From contig NZ_PCOQ01000014.1 of NCBI RefSeq assembly GCF_002975275.1, positions 62,001-126,000 of the forward strand: a stretch of DNA of 64,000 nucleotides, written 5' to 3'. The notes beneath the pieces were generated by a model. It was not told where the DNA came from. It made no database searches and was given only the letters and a program-made list of their open reading frames with translations. Positions 19,573-28,809 of this stretch are shown here, piece by piece (position 1 is the first letter of the stretch; each line of letters opens with the position of its first letter). Source of the DNA: Achromobacter sp. MYb9. Its GTDB lineage: Bacteria > Pseudomonadota > Gammaproteobacteria > Burkholderiales > Burkholderiaceae_B. The position numbers were made by a program, and so were the translations under genes.

Positions 19573-19600
19573 GAAAAGCGCCCCGACCGGGCGCTTTTCT
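19573..19600. terminator. Terminator after DUF3579 gene
   Basis: GAAAAGCGCCC (19573-19583) pairs with GGGCGCTTTTC (19589-19599). The A and T tracts at both ends allow use by the DUF3579 gene and the convergent GntR gene. Confidence 0.8.
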
Positions 19601-19681
19601 CATTCTTGGGGGCCACCCTGCTCGCCCATCGGGCGGGCACGCCCCTAGGCGCCGCATCCGCGCGCCAGGCCCCGATCAGAC

Positions 19682-20401
19682 TCAGGTCCCGTAGCGGTCC
19701 AGGATCTTGCGGATGTCGCGCACCCCCGAGCCATCCGTGCTCAGCAGCGCCCGTGCCGTGACGGACTCCAGGTGATGCTCCAGCAGATGCAGCACGTGTT
19801 TTTCATCGCGTGCGCGCAGGCCTTCGACGATCTCCATGTGCTCGCTGACCGCGCACTCGCTGGAATGGGGGCGGCCGTATAACGCCAGGATCAGTGAACA
19901 GCGCGAGACGATTTCGTTCACGTAGCGGGCGTACACCGCATTGCCCGACAGCTCCGCCATCAGGATGTGGAATTCGCCCGACAGGCGGATGGATTCGTTC
20001 GTGCTGTTGCGCTTGCGGGCTTCTTCCTCTTGCGCCACGTGCTGCGCCAGGCGCGTCAACCCCGCTTCAGTGATGTGCTGCAGCAGCCGACGGGCCACAT
20101 CGCGCTCCAGGCAGCGGCGCGCCTCGAAGATGTCGTGCGCCTCTTCCAGGCTGGGGCGGGCCACGGCGGCGCCCCGGTTCGGCCGCAGATCCACCAGGCC
20201 TTCGCTGAATAGCCGCGTCAACACTCCCCGAACGATGGTCCGGCTGACGCCGAAGCGCTCGCCGATGACGTCTTCTGGCAGCTTGTCGCCCGGCAGCAGG
20301 GCTTGTTCGATGATGGCCCGGCGCAAATTAATGTATACGATTTCGCTGCGGTTTATGTCTTTCTTGGCGGGCTCGTTAGCCGGCGGCGCGAGAGGTTTCA
20401 T
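19682..20401 (-). CDS. GntR-family regulator (FCD/FadR type)
   Basis: A 239-residue regulator. The N-terminal winged helix (about 15-85) includes LRRAIIEQALLPGDKLPEDVIGERFGVSRTIVRGVLTRL, and the C-terminal FCD domain (about 95-230) has the helical ligand-binding, metal-coordinating histidine/aspartate pattern. The ATG at 20401 is preferred; 20458 is an alternative giving 19 more residues. It is divergent from the racemase-transporter-amidohydrolase cluster at 20650-29785 and is its likely local regulator. TNGTATACAA-like sites fill the 248-bp gap. Confidence 0.9.
   Translation of the reverse strand: MKPLAPPANEPAKKDINRSEIVYINLRRAIIEQALLPGDKLPEDVIGERFGVSRTIVRGVLTRLFSEGLVDLRPNRGAAVARPSLEEAHDIFEARRCLERDVARRLLQHITEAGLTRLAQHVAQEEEARKRNSTNESIRLSGEFHILMAELSGNAVYARYVNEIVSRCSLILALYGRPHSSECAVSEHMEIVEGLRARDEKHVLHLLEHHLESVTARALLSTDGSGVRDIRKILDRYGT
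20331..20340. promoter_or_regulatory. Intragenic GTATAC site in the GntR gene
   Basis: ATGTATACGA lies in the 5' part of the GntR coding region. Its complement matches the TCGTATACA site at 20565 over nine bases, so it may be an autoregulatory or looping site. Confidence 0.3.
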
Positions 20402-20564
20402 CTTCTTCTTAGGCTCCTGTGCATGCGCATTTTCATTGTGTCGGAAAAGCTCCGGCATCCGCTGCCGGCGCGCACGGCGGGGTGTAGCAAGCATACTACA
20501 CCGGGCGATAAGGGTTAGCGATAGCTTGAAGGCAAGACTGAAACGCGTACATTGTCGGCATAAA

Positions 20565-20586
20565 TCGTATACAAATATTTATACAA
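20565..20586. promoter_or_regulatory. Two adjacent GntR operator candidates
   Basis: TCGTATACAA (20565-20574) and ATTTATACAA (20577-20586) stand in tandem, 12 bases apart start to start. Both resemble the perfect site TTGTATACAA at 20621. The region is AT-rich and likely carries the divergent promoters. Confidence 0.5.
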
Positions 20587-20619
20587 AATTGGTCGGGATT
20601 ATCCTGTTTCTGCATTTTG

Positions 20620-20631
20620 TTTGTATACAAA
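20620..20631. promoter_or_regulatory. Perfect GntR-type palindrome before the racemase gene
   Basis: TTTGTATACAAA is a 12-bp perfect palindrome 18 bases before the racemase ATG (20650), with the T-N-G-T-A-T-A-C-N-A form common to FCD-type GntR operators. Binding here would block transcription or initiation of the cluster. Confidence 0.55.
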
Positions 20632-20649
20632 ATGACCGAGGTTTGTTCC

Positions 20650-21387
20650 ATGTCCGCCACGCCCGACGCCGTCGCCTTCGATCGGCCCGCTTTCACGCCA
20701 TACCGCTTGCTGGTGATCAATGGCAACACCACGTCTGACCTGACCCGCAGCCTGGGCGAGCAGGCTCGTGCTTTCCTGGGGGGCGCGGCGCACGTGCATG
20801 CCGTCACGGCCGCGTTCGGGCCGGCCTACATCGCCAGCCGCGTCGAGGCGGCGGTGGCCGCCCATGCGGTACTGGAAACCGTCGAACGCGAAGTTGCCCT
20901 GGCCGAGGCCCCGTTCGACGCCTGCCTGCTGGCCTGTTTCGGTGAACCCGGCATTGGCGCCGTGCGCGAATGCCTGCCGGTGCCGGTCGTGGGCATGGCC
21001 GAGGCCTCGATCATGGCCGCCATGCAGCGCGGCGACCGCTACGCCATCGTGACGGTGGGCCAGCGCTGGCCCGGCATGCTGCGCGAGCAGATCCGCCAAT
21101 TGGGGCTTGAGTCCCGTTGCGCCGGCATCATCGCCTTGCCCGGCAACGCGCTGGACTACGTATCGCGTTCGCCCGAGTCGGCCGCCGAAGTCAGCCGCGC
21201 GCTGGATGGCGCGGTGGCGCAGGGCGCCGACGTGGTGATCGTGGCGGGCGCGGCGCTGGCGGGCTACCTGCCCGCGCTGCCGCGCCGGCCAGCCGTACCC
21301 ATCATCGACTCGTACCGGGCGGCGCTGGCCCAAGTATTGGCCCTGGCCTCGCTGGACCGGGCGCAGCGCCTGTACGCCCCAGTCTGA
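20650..21387 (+). CDS. Asp/Glu/hydantoin racemase-family protein lacking the second cysteine
   Basis: A 245-residue member of the aspartate/glutamate/hydantoin racemase fold. The first catalytic cysteine is present as C96 in ACFGEPG. The second half-site, normally GCAG, reads AGAALAG, so the position is Ala201 and two-base racemisation should be impaired. It may be a decarboxylase/isomerase-like variant or a one-base enzyme. GAGG lies about 8 bases before the ATG at 20650; an upstream in-frame ATG at 20632 would overlap the operator edge. First gene of the GntR-linked cluster with ABC importer and two amidohydrolases. Confidence 0.8.
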   Translation: MSATPDAVAFDRPAFTPYRLLVINGNTTSDLTRSLGEQARAFLGGAAHVHAVTAAFGPAYIASRVEAAVAAHAVLETVEREVALAEAPFDACLLACFGEPGIGAVRECLPVPVVGMAEASIMAAMQRGDRYAIVTVGQRWPGMLREQIRQLGLESRCAGIIALPGNALDYVSRSPESAAEVSRALDGAVAQGADVVIVAGAALAGYLPALPRRPAVPIIDSYRAALAQVLALASLDRAQRLYAPV

Positions 21388-21483
21388 CCCGCCCGACCCG
21401 ATCGCTTCACACATCGCGCCGGGCCCGATCCCGGCGACAGCAAACCGGTATTTCAGACCGATAGACAAGGGAGAGTTGCAGCC

Positions 21484-23061
21484 ATGAAGACGTTGCTTAA
21501 ATGGACCGCCGGGGCCGTGATCGCGCTGTCCGCCATCACCGGGGCCTCTGCCGCCAACACGCTGAAGTGGGGCGCCGCGCGCGACCTGGATTCGCTGGAT
21601 CCGTATTCCTACGGCAGCACCTTCAATCTGGCGTTCCTGAACCATGTGTACGAAGCGCTCATCCGCTACGACGACAAGTTCAACATCACGCCGGCGCTGG
21701 CCGAGTCCTGGGAGGCCACGTCGCCCACCGTGCTGCGCTTCAAGCTGCGCCAGGGCGTGAAGTTCCACAACGGCGCGCCGTTTACCGCCGACGACGTGGT
21801 GGCTTCGATGACCCGGGTGTCGGACGTCGCCTCGCCGCTGAAGGGCAACCTGCCGGCGTTCAAGTCCGTGCGCAAGGTCGACGACTTCACGGTCGACATC
21901 GAGATGACGCATCCGTACCCGTTGATGCTCAATGACCTGACCAACATCTTCATCTTCAATCGCCAGTGGCTGGTGGACAACAACAGCACCAAGCCGACGG
22001 ACGCCGCGAAGAAGATCGAAGGCTATGCCACGCACAACGCGAACGGCACCGGCCCGTTCAAGGTGGAGTCGTACCGCCCCGACACGCGGACCGTGCTGGT
22101 CGTGAACCAAGCCTGGTGGGACACGCCGCGGCACAACCTGGATCGCATCGAATTCACGCCCATCGCTTCGGCGCCGACGCGGGTCGCGGCGCTGTTGTCG
22201 GGCGACATCAATTTCACGGAAAACGCGCCGCTCCAGGATCTGGACCGCCTGCGCGCCGCGCCGAACGTGAAGGTGCTGGCGGCCACCGAACTGCGCACGC
22301 TGTACTTCGGGTTCAATCTGAGCGACAAGCTGGTCGGCTCCAATATCACGGACAAGAATCCGCTGAAGGATGTGCGCGTGCGCCAGGCGCTGTACATGGC
22401 GCTATCGCCCGATCTGCTGCAAAAGCGCGTGATGCGCGGCCTGTCGCGCACGACGGGCGCATTGGTGGCGCCCACCATCCCGGGCTACGAGGCCAAGCAG
22501 GACGAGCGCCTGCCATTCGACGCCGCCCGTGCCAAGAAGCTGCTGGCCGACGCGGGATATCCCGACGGCTTCACGCTGTCCCTGCTGTGCTCGAACGATA
22601 TGTTCGTGAACGAGGAAGAGCTGTGCCAGGCCGCGGCGTCGATGTGGGCGAGGATTGGCGTGAAGGCGACGCTGGCCAGCGGCCCGCGCTCGCTGCAAAA
22701 CCCCAAGCGCTCGCGCGGCGAGTTCGATATCACCATCCATGGCTGGGCCAACGAGCCGCAGATCGACGCGCTGTCGATCCTGCTGCAGGTGATGCACAGC
22801 CGCACGGGGCCTGCCGGCGTCTTCAACTGGGGGCAGTGGGGAGACGCGGCGCTGGACGCGAAGATCGACGCGGCCGCCGCCGAGATGGACCGTCCGAAGC
22901 GCATCCAGATGATGGCTGAGGTATTGCAGACCCTGCATGACGACGTGCGCTTTTTGCCTTTGCACCAGCAGCCCATGGCCTGGGCCGTGGGCAACAAGGT
23001 GGGCGACGTGCTGCAGATGCCGGACAACAAGGCCCGTCTGTGGAATGTGCGCATGCAGTGA
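21484..23061 (+). CDS. ABC transporter substrate-binding protein (Dpp/Opp family 5)
   Basis: A 525-residue periplasmic binding protein of the peptide/nickel/opine class. A signal peptide covers about residues 1-24 (ending ASA). The family signature LAESWEATSPTVLRFKLRQGVKFHNGAPFTADDVV is near residues 74-108. It precedes two permease genes, so it is the receptor of the complete importer in this cluster. The substrate is probably a cyclic or amide nitrogen compound, inferred from the adjacent amidohydrolases. Confidence 0.93.
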   Translation: MKTLLKWTAGAVIALSAITGASAANTLKWGAARDLDSLDPYSYGSTFNLAFLNHVYEALIRYDDKFNITPALAESWEATSPTVLRFKLRQGVKFHNGAPFTADDVVASMTRVSDVASPLKGNLPAFKSVRKVDDFTVDIEMTHPYPLMLNDLTNIFIFNRQWLVDNNSTKPTDAAKKIEGYATHNANGTGPFKVESYRPDTRTVLVVNQAWWDTPRHNLDRIEFTPIASAPTRVAALLSGDINFTENAPLQDLDRLRAAPNVKVLAATELRTLYFGFNLSDKLVGSNITDKNPLKDVRVRQALYMALSPDLLQKRVMRGLSRTTGALVAPTIPGYEAKQDERLPFDAARAKKLLADAGYPDGFTLSLLCSNDMFVNEEELCQAAASMWARIGVKATLASGPRSLQNPKRSRGEFDITIHGWANEPQIDALSILLQVMHSRTGPAGVFNWGQWGDAALDAKIDAAAAEMDRPKRIQMMAEVLQTLHDDVRFLPLHQQPMAWAVGNKVGDVLQMPDNKARLWNVRMQ

Positions 23062-23141
23062 TGCGTGCCTGAGCGGGCTGCCGCGTGCCGATCGGGGCGC
23101 GGCGGCCTGGAGTCCGACATCGGGTCTGAAGGGAGCCGCAC

Positions 23142-24134
23142 ATGCTGGCATTCATTGTTAGACGGGTCGTAAACGCGGTTGGCGTGATGCTGGCGGTGGC
23201 GTTGCTGGCCTTCGTGATTTTCCGTTTTGTCGGCGACCCCGTCGACATGATGCTGAACGAGCAGGCCTCGCAGACGCAGCGCGATGAACTGCGCGAGCGG
23301 CTGGGGCTGAACGCCTCGGTGGGCATGCAGTTCGTCCACTTCGTGACGAATGCGGCGCAAGGCGAGTTCGGCATTTCGTACCGCAACCAGCAAGACGTGT
23401 TCGCGCTGGTGGCTGAACGCTTTCCCGCCACGTTCGAACTGGTGATGATGGCGACGCTGCTGTCGCTGGTCATTGGCGTGCCGCTGGGCGTCCTGACGGC
23501 CATCTACCGCAAGTCGCGCGTGGCGCAGGCCTTGCAGTTCGTGTCCATTCTGGGCATCTCGCTGCCCAGCTTCGTGGTGGGCATCATGTTGATCCTGATC
23601 TTCTCGGTCCAGCTGGGCTGGCTGCCCGGTTTCGGCCGCGGCGATACGGTGAAGACCGGTGGATGGTCCACGGGCCTCTTGACGCCGTCGGGCCGCGCGG
23701 CGCTGGTGCTGCCGTCCATCACGCTGGCGCTGTTCCAGATCACGCTGATCATGCGGCTGGTGCGGGCCGAGATGCTGGAGACGCTGCGCACCGAATTCAT
23801 CAAGTTCGCGCGGGCGCGCGGCCTGCCCGACAGGGTGGTGCATTTTCGGCTGGCGCTGCGCAACTGCCTGATGCCCGTCATTACCGTGACCGGCATGCAG
23901 ATCGGCAACCTGATCGCGTTCGCGCTGATCACGGAAACGGTCTTCCAGTGGCCGGGCATGGGCCTGCTGTTCATCCAATCGGTCATGTTCGTGGACATTC
24001 CCGTCATGGCGGCCTATCTGGTGATCGTGTCCTTCATCTTCGTGGCGCTGAATACGCTCGTGGACATGATGTACGGCGTGGTGGATCCACGCCTGCGCAG
24101 TCAGCACGTCAAAGGAGGCGCCAATGCTCACTAA
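23142..24134 (+). CDS. ABC permease DppB-like
   Basis: A 330-residue inner-membrane permease with about six transmembrane segments. The N-terminus FIVRRVVNAVGVMLAVALLAFVIFRFVGDPV is typical of DppB. The EAA loop (ARARGLPDRVVHFRLALRNCLMP, about residues 222-244) contacts the ATPase. Its last 11 bases overlap the second permease gene. Confidence 0.94.
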   Translation: MLAFIVRRVVNAVGVMLAVALLAFVIFRFVGDPVDMMLNEQASQTQRDELRERLGLNASVGMQFVHFVTNAAQGEFGISYRNQQDVFALVAERFPATFELVMMATLLSLVIGVPLGVLTAIYRKSRVAQALQFVSILGISLPSFVVGIMLILIFSVQLGWLPGFGRGDTVKTGGWSTGLLTPSGRAALVLPSITLALFQITLIMRLVRAEMLETLRTEFIKFARARGLPDRVVHFRLALRNCLMPVITVTGMQIGNLIAFALITETVFQWPGMGLLFIQSVMFVDIPVMAAYLVIVSFIFVALNTLVDMMYGVVDPRLRSQHVKGGANAH

Positions 24135-25065
24135 ACCTTTTTCGGGCGGCGCGCAGAGCCGGCTGTCCCGCTTCCTGCAAAGCGATTTGTGGTGGAGCCT
24201 GCGGCACGACTACGTGGCGATGGGCGCGGGCGTCGTGCTGCTGGTGGTGGTCTTGCTGGCGCTGTTCGCGCCGTGGATCGCGCCGCAGAACCCCTATGAC
24301 CTGGCACAGCTGGACCTGCTGAACGCCGAATTGCCGCCGTTCTGGGTGGAGGGCGCCGACCCGCAATTCCTGCTGGGCACGGACACGCAGGGCCGCGATG
24401 TGTGGTCGGCCATCCTGTATGGCTCGCGCATGTCTTTGGTGATCGGCCTGGCGACGGTGGTGCTGTCATTGGCGATCGGCCTCTTGGTGGGGCTGGCGGC
24501 GGGCTACTTCGGCGGCTGGATCGACAACGCGCTGATGCGGCTGGGCGACACGCTGCTCAGCATCCCGACGATTCTCGTGGCCATCCTGGTGACGGCCGTG
24601 TTCCGCCAGTTGCTGCCGCCGGGGCTGCGCGAAACGCTGTCGTCCGTCATCCTGATCCTGGCGATCTCCATGACCAACTGGGTGCAGTACGCCCGCACGG
24701 TCCGGGCCTCGGCGCTGGTGGAACGGGGCAAGGAATACGTGCAGGCGGCGCGGCTGATCCGCGTCAGTCCCTTGCGCATCATGCTGACCCACATCCTGCC
24801 CAATACGCTGACGCCGGTCATGGTGACCGCCACGCTGAACCTGGGGCTGGCCATCCTGATCGAGGCCACGCTGAGTTTCCTGGGCGTGGGCATGCCGCCC
24901 ACCGAGCCGTCGCTGGGCACGCTGATCCGCCTGGGCAACCAGTTCCTGTTTTCGGGGCAATGGTGGGTCGTGGTTTTCCCCGCGCTGTATCTGAGCCTGA
25001 TCGTGCTGGTGGTGAACCTGCTGGGCGATTGGCTGCGCGACGCCCTGAATCCCCGTTTGCGCTGA
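24124..25065 (+). CDS. ABC permease DppC-like
   Basis: A 313-residue permease with a DppC-type N-terminal segment (LGTDTQGRDVWSAILYGSRMSLVIG) and the EAA loop VQAARLIRVSPLRIMLTHILPN near residues 205-226. It overlaps the end of the DppB-like gene by 11 bases, so they are co-translated. It forms the channel with the DppB-like protein. Confidence 0.94.
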   Translation: MLTKPFSGGAQSRLSRFLQSDLWWSLRHDYVAMGAGVVLLVVVLLALFAPWIAPQNPYDLAQLDLLNAELPPFWVEGADPQFLLGTDTQGRDVWSAILYGSRMSLVIGLATVVLSLAIGLLVGLAAGYFGGWIDNALMRLGDTLLSIPTILVAILVTAVFRQLLPPGLRETLSSVILILAISMTNWVQYARTVRASALVERGKEYVQAARLIRVSPLRIMLTHILPNTLTPVMVTATLNLGLAILIEATLSFLGVGMPPTEPSLGTLIRLGNQFLFSGQWWVVVFPALYLSLIVLVVNLLGDWLRDALNPRLR

Positions 25066-25091
25066 AGCGCATCGTTCAATAGAGGACAAGC

Positions 25092-26285
25092 ATGGAAAAT
25101 GCAACGCTGTATACCCACGTGCGTCCGGCGGGCGGCGAACCGACGTCGGTACTGGTGCGCGACGGGCGCATCCACGCATGGGGGGGCGCGGCCCCCGCCG
25201 ACGTGCCGGTCGTGGATGGCGGCGGCGCCCTGTTGCTGCCGGGGCTGATCGACGCCCACGCGCACCTGGACAAGACGATGTACGGCATGCCCTGGTACCG
25301 CAACGAGGTGGGGCCGCGGCTGATCGACAAGATCGAGAACGAGCGCGCCGAGAAGAAGCGCCTGGGCATCGACCCGTACCGCCAGTCGGCGCGGCAGATC
25401 GTGATGTCGATCGCGGACGGTACCAGCCATATTCGCAGCCATGTGGATGTGGACACCGACATTGGCCTGGCCGCGATCGAAGGCGTGATGCGCGCCCGCG
25501 AACAATATCGCGACCAGATCGATGTGGAACTGGTGGCCTTTCCGCAGAGCGGGCTGTTGATCCGCCCGGGTACGCTGGAGCTGATGGACGAGGCCCTGCG
25601 CATGGGCGCGGAAGTCGTGGGCGGGCTGGACCCGGCGGGCATGGACCGCGACCCGAAGGGACATCTGGACGCCATCTTCGGGCTGGCCGACAAGCACGGC
25701 AAGCCGATCGACATCCATCTGCACGAAGCGGGCGAACTGGGCGCGTTTTCGATGCAGATGACGATTGACCGCGTGCTGGCGCTGGGCATGCAGGGCAAAG
25801 TCACCCTATCGCACTCGTTTTGCCTGGGCATGACCGACACGCAGGCGGTGCAGGCGCTGACCGACGGGTTGCTGCAAGCGGGCGTCCACATCATGACGAC
25901 GGGTTCCGCATCGCGTCCCGTGCCCAACGTGGCGCGCCTGCGCCAGGCGGGCGTCACCGTCTGTACCGGCAACGACGGCATGCGTGATACCTGGGGCCCC
26001 TATGGCAAGCCGGATATGCTGGAACGCACGATGCTGGTGGGCCTGCGCAATAACTTCCGGCGCGACGACGAACTGGCGCTGGCATTGGACGTGGCCACCT
26101 ACGGCAATGCGCGGGTCATGAATCTGGCGGACTACGGGCTGGAACCCGGCTGCCAGGCGGACTTCGTGTTGGTGGATGCCGAAACGGTCGCAGAGGCAAT
26201 CGTGTCGCGGCCGGTCCGCAAACTGGTGGTCAAACGTGGCCGCGTGGTCGCGCGCGACGGCCGCGCGCTGGCGGAGGCGCCATGA
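25092..26285 (+). CDS. CodA-like amidohydrolase (cytosine deaminase family)
   Basis: A 397-residue metal-dependent amidohydrolase. All expected residues of the cytosine deaminase group are seen: H56 and H58 (GLIDAHAHLD), H209 and catalytic E212 (IDIHLHEAGEL), H241 (LSHSFCLG), and D295 (TGNDGMRDTWGPYG). It likely deaminates or opens a cyclic nitrogen compound; cytosine, creatinine and isopropylammelide-type substrates occur in the family. Its stop overlaps the next amidohydrolase start (ATGA). It lies inside the Dpp-type ABC operon. Confidence 0.87.
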   Translation: MENATLYTHVRPAGGEPTSVLVRDGRIHAWGGAAPADVPVVDGGGALLLPGLIDAHAHLDKTMYGMPWYRNEVGPRLIDKIENERAEKKRLGIDPYRQSARQIVMSIADGTSHIRSHVDVDTDIGLAAIEGVMRAREQYRDQIDVELVAFPQSGLLIRPGTLELMDEALRMGAEVVGGLDPAGMDRDPKGHLDAIFGLADKHGKPIDIHLHEAGELGAFSMQMTIDRVLALGMQGKVTLSHSFCLGMTDTQAVQALTDGLLQAGVHIMTTGSASRPVPNVARLRQAGVTVCTGNDGMRDTWGPYGKPDMLERTMLVGLRNNFRRDDELALALDVATYGNARVMNLADYGLEPGCQADFVLVDAETVAEAIVSRPVRKLVVKRGRVVARDGRALAEAP

Positions 26286-27772
26286 TGCGCGCCGCCGAAG
26301 GCCCCATCCTGCTGACCGCGCGCTGGGTGGTCGGCCACGAAAACGGGCGCCACTGCCTGTACGAGAACGGCGAAGTCGTCTTCGAAGGCAATCGCATCGT
26401 GTATGTCGGCCACCGTTATCCGGGGCCGGTCGCGCGCCGCCACGACTACGGCCGCGCGGTGATCGGCCCGGGTTTCGTGGACCTGGATGCGTTGTCCGAC
26501 CTGGACACGACCATCCTGGGCTTCGACAATTCCCCCGCCTGGCGCAAGGGCCGCATTTGGCCGGATACCTATATGAAGCGGGGGCCGTACGAGATGTACA
26601 CCCCCGCCGAATTGGCTTTCCAGAAGCGCTACGCCTTCGCGCAGCTGATTCGCAACGGGATCACCACGGCACTGCCCATCGCATCGCTGTTCTACCGCGT
26701 CTGGGGCGAAACGCGCGACGAGTTCCTGTCGGCGGCCGACGCCGCCGGCGAACTGGGGCTGCGCGTGTATCTGGGCCCGGCTTACCGTAGCGGCCATACG
26801 TATGTGGACGGCGAGGGCAAGATCCGCTGCCACTACGATGAGGCGCGTGGCATGGCGGGTCTGGCCGACGCGGTCGCATTCTGCGACGAGATCGAAGGGC
26901 GCCACGGCGGCCGCGTGCGCGCCATGCTGTCGCCCGATCGCATCGAGACGTGTACGCCCGGGTTGTTGCGTGCGTCGGCCGCCGCCGCGCGCGAGCGTGG
27001 CATCCCGATCCGGCTGCATTGCTGCCAGTCGCGCCTGGAATACGACCTGGTGCTGGAGCAGCACGGCATGAGCCCGCCGGAATGGCTGCAAAGCCTGGAC
27101 TTCCTGTCCGAACGCGCCTTGCTGCCGCATGGCACCTACGTGTCGGGCTCGCGCCATATCGACCGGCCCGGGCACGATATCGAGATCATCCGCGACGCGG
27201 GCGCCAGCATCGTGCATTGCCCGCTGGTGTCGGGACGCCACGGCGCCACGCTGGAATCGTTCGCGCGCTACCGCAAGCTGGGCGTGAACATCGGCATGGG
27301 CACCGACACCTGGCCGCCCGACATGGTGTTGAACATGCAGATCGGGATGATGCTGTGCCGGGTGGCGGACGGCACGACCGAAGCCGTGCGCTCGGAGGAC
27401 TATTACGACGCCGCCACCGTCGGCGGCGCGGATGCCCTGGGGCGGCCAGACCTGGGCCGGCTGGCGGTCGGCGCCAAGGCCGACATCGTGGTGTTCGATT
27501 TCTCGCACGACCGCAATGGCCAGATGATCGATCCGATCCAGACGCTGATGGTCAGCGGCAGCGGGCGCGACGTGTCGCAGGTGATCATCGACGGCCGCTT
27601 TGTGATGGTGGACGGCCATATCCCCGGCTTCGATGCGCGCCTGGCGCAAGAGCAGGCGCAAGCGCAGTTCGACGGCCTGGTCGCGCGCTACCCCGATCGC
27701 ACCTGGGGCCATCCCCCGGCCGACCAGATTTTCTCTTCCAGCTATCCGCGTCCCGCAAGGAGCCCGTCATGA
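26282..27772 (+). CDS. Atypical amidohydrolase (chlorohydrolase/deaminase family) lacking HxH
   Basis: A 496-residue protein of the TrzN/AtzA/GuaD-like amidohydrolase group (COG0402). The first metal-ligand motif, usually HxH after PGFV, reads DLD (D67-L-D69 in GPGFVDLDALSDLD). Later ligands are kept: H246 (IRLHCCQS), H283 (LLPHGTYVSG), and D342 (MGTDTWPPD). So the core fold is retained but the metal site is altered or lost. It overlaps both neighbours by four bases. It may be a non-hydrolytic partner of the CodA-like enzyme, or use another metal geometry. Confidence 0.82.
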   Translation: MMRAAEGPILLTARWVVGHENGRHCLYENGEVVFEGNRIVYVGHRYPGPVARRHDYGRAVIGPGFVDLDALSDLDTTILGFDNSPAWRKGRIWPDTYMKRGPYEMYTPAELAFQKRYAFAQLIRNGITTALPIASLFYRVWGETRDEFLSAADAAGELGLRVYLGPAYRSGHTYVDGEGKIRCHYDEARGMAGLADAVAFCDEIEGRHGGRVRAMLSPDRIETCTPGLLRASAAAARERGIPIRLHCCQSRLEYDLVLEQHGMSPPEWLQSLDFLSERALLPHGTYVSGSRHIDRPGHDIEIIRDAGASIVHCPLVSGRHGATLESFARYRKLGVNIGMGTDTWPPDMVLNMQIGMMLCRVADGTTEAVRSEDYYDAATVGGADALGRPDLGRLAVGAKADIVVFDFSHDRNGQMIDPIQTLMVSGSGRDVSQVIIDGRFVMVDGHIPGFDARLAQEQAQAQFDGLVARYPDRTWGHPPADQIFSSSYPRPARSPS

Positions 27773-28809
27773 TGGCCATCCTGTCCCGCTCGGCTACGCC
27801 CGAGGCCAACGCCACGCCCGCTGGCACGCCGACCCTGTCCGTGCGCGACCTGTCCGTGGAATTTCCGACGCGGCACGGCGTCCTGGTGGCCACGCGTGAC
27901 ATCAGTTTCGATATCCAGCCCGGCGAGGTCCTGGGCATGGTGGGTGAGTCAGGCGCGGGCAAATCACTGACCGGCATGGCGGTGATCGGCCTGCTGGAGC
28001 CGCCCGGCCGGCTGGGCAGCGGCGAGATCCATCTGGCGGGCAAGCGCATTGACAACTTGCCGCCGAAGGCGCGCCAGCGGCTGCGCGGCAAAGAGATCGG
28101 GGCGATTTTCCAGGACCCCTTGACCAGCCTGCATCCGCTGTTCACCGTCGGCGACCAGTTGGTCGAGACCATCCGCCATCACGACAAGTCTTCCGCCGCC
28201 GCGGCGCGCGCCCGTGCGCTGGAACTGCTGCTGGCCGTGGGGATCCCGGCGGCCGACAAGCGCATCGACCACTATCCACACCAGTTTTCCGGCGGCATGC
28301 GCCAGCGCGTGGTCATTGCGTTGGCCTTGGCGGCGCGGCCCGCGCTGATCATCGCTGACGAGCCCACGACGGCGCTGGACGTGTCCGTGCAGGCGCAGAT
28401 CACCGCGTTGCTGCGCCGGTTGTGTCGGGAGCAAGGCACTTCGGTGCTGCTGGTGACCCACGACATGGGCGTGATTGCCGAGACCGCCGATCGCGTGGCG
28501 GTGATGTATGCGGGCCGCATCGTCGAGATCGGCCCGGTGCTGGACGTGTTGCGCCGTCCCGGCCATCCCTACACGCAGGGCTTGATGAACGCCATCCCCG
28601 GTCTGCGCCAGCGCGCCGAGCGCCTGAACCAGATCGACGGCGCCATGCCGCGGCTGCACGCGATGCCCGAGGGCTGTGCATTCCATCCCCGCTGCGCCAT
28701 GGCAGGGCCGCGCTGCGCGCAAACACGCCCGCCGCTGGCCGCATCCCCGGCAGGCGCCACGGTCAGCGCCTGCTGGCTGCATCAAGGAGGCGTCGCTCAT
28801 GCCGCGTAA
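27769..28809 (+). CDS. ABC ATPase OppD/DppD-like
   Basis: A 346-residue peptide-type ABC ATPase. Walker A (GESGAGKS), signature (FSGGMRQRV), Walker B (LIIADEPTTALD) and the C-terminal oligopeptide motif with CAFHPRCAMAGPRC are present. The cysteine tail is typical of OppD-type ATPases, which may carry an iron-sulfur cluster. AAGGAG lies 6 bases before ATG 27769, which overlaps the upstream stop. It overlaps the OppF-like gene by 11 bases. Confidence 0.94.
   Translation: MMAILSRSATPEANATPAGTPTLSVRDLSVEFPTRHGVLVATRDISFDIQPGEVLGMVGESGAGKSLTGMAVIGLLEPPGRLGSGEIHLAGKRIDNLPPKARQRLRGKEIGAIFQDPLTSLHPLFTVGDQLVETIRHHDKSSAAAARARALELLLAVGIPAADKRIDHYPHQFSGGMRQRVVIALALAARPALIIADEPTTALDVSVQAQITALLRRLCREQGTSVLLVTHDMGVIAETADRVAVMYAGRIVEIGPVLDVLRRPGHPYTQGLMNAIPGLRQRAERLNQIDGAMPRLHAMPEGCAFHPRCAMAGPRCAQTRPPLAASPAGATVSACWLHQGGVAHAA

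Noticed and set aside
26950..27768. Extension of the OppD-like frame 273 codons upstream
   Set aside because: It overlaps the amidohydrolase gene in another frame; the start at 27769 has AAGGAG and matches family length.
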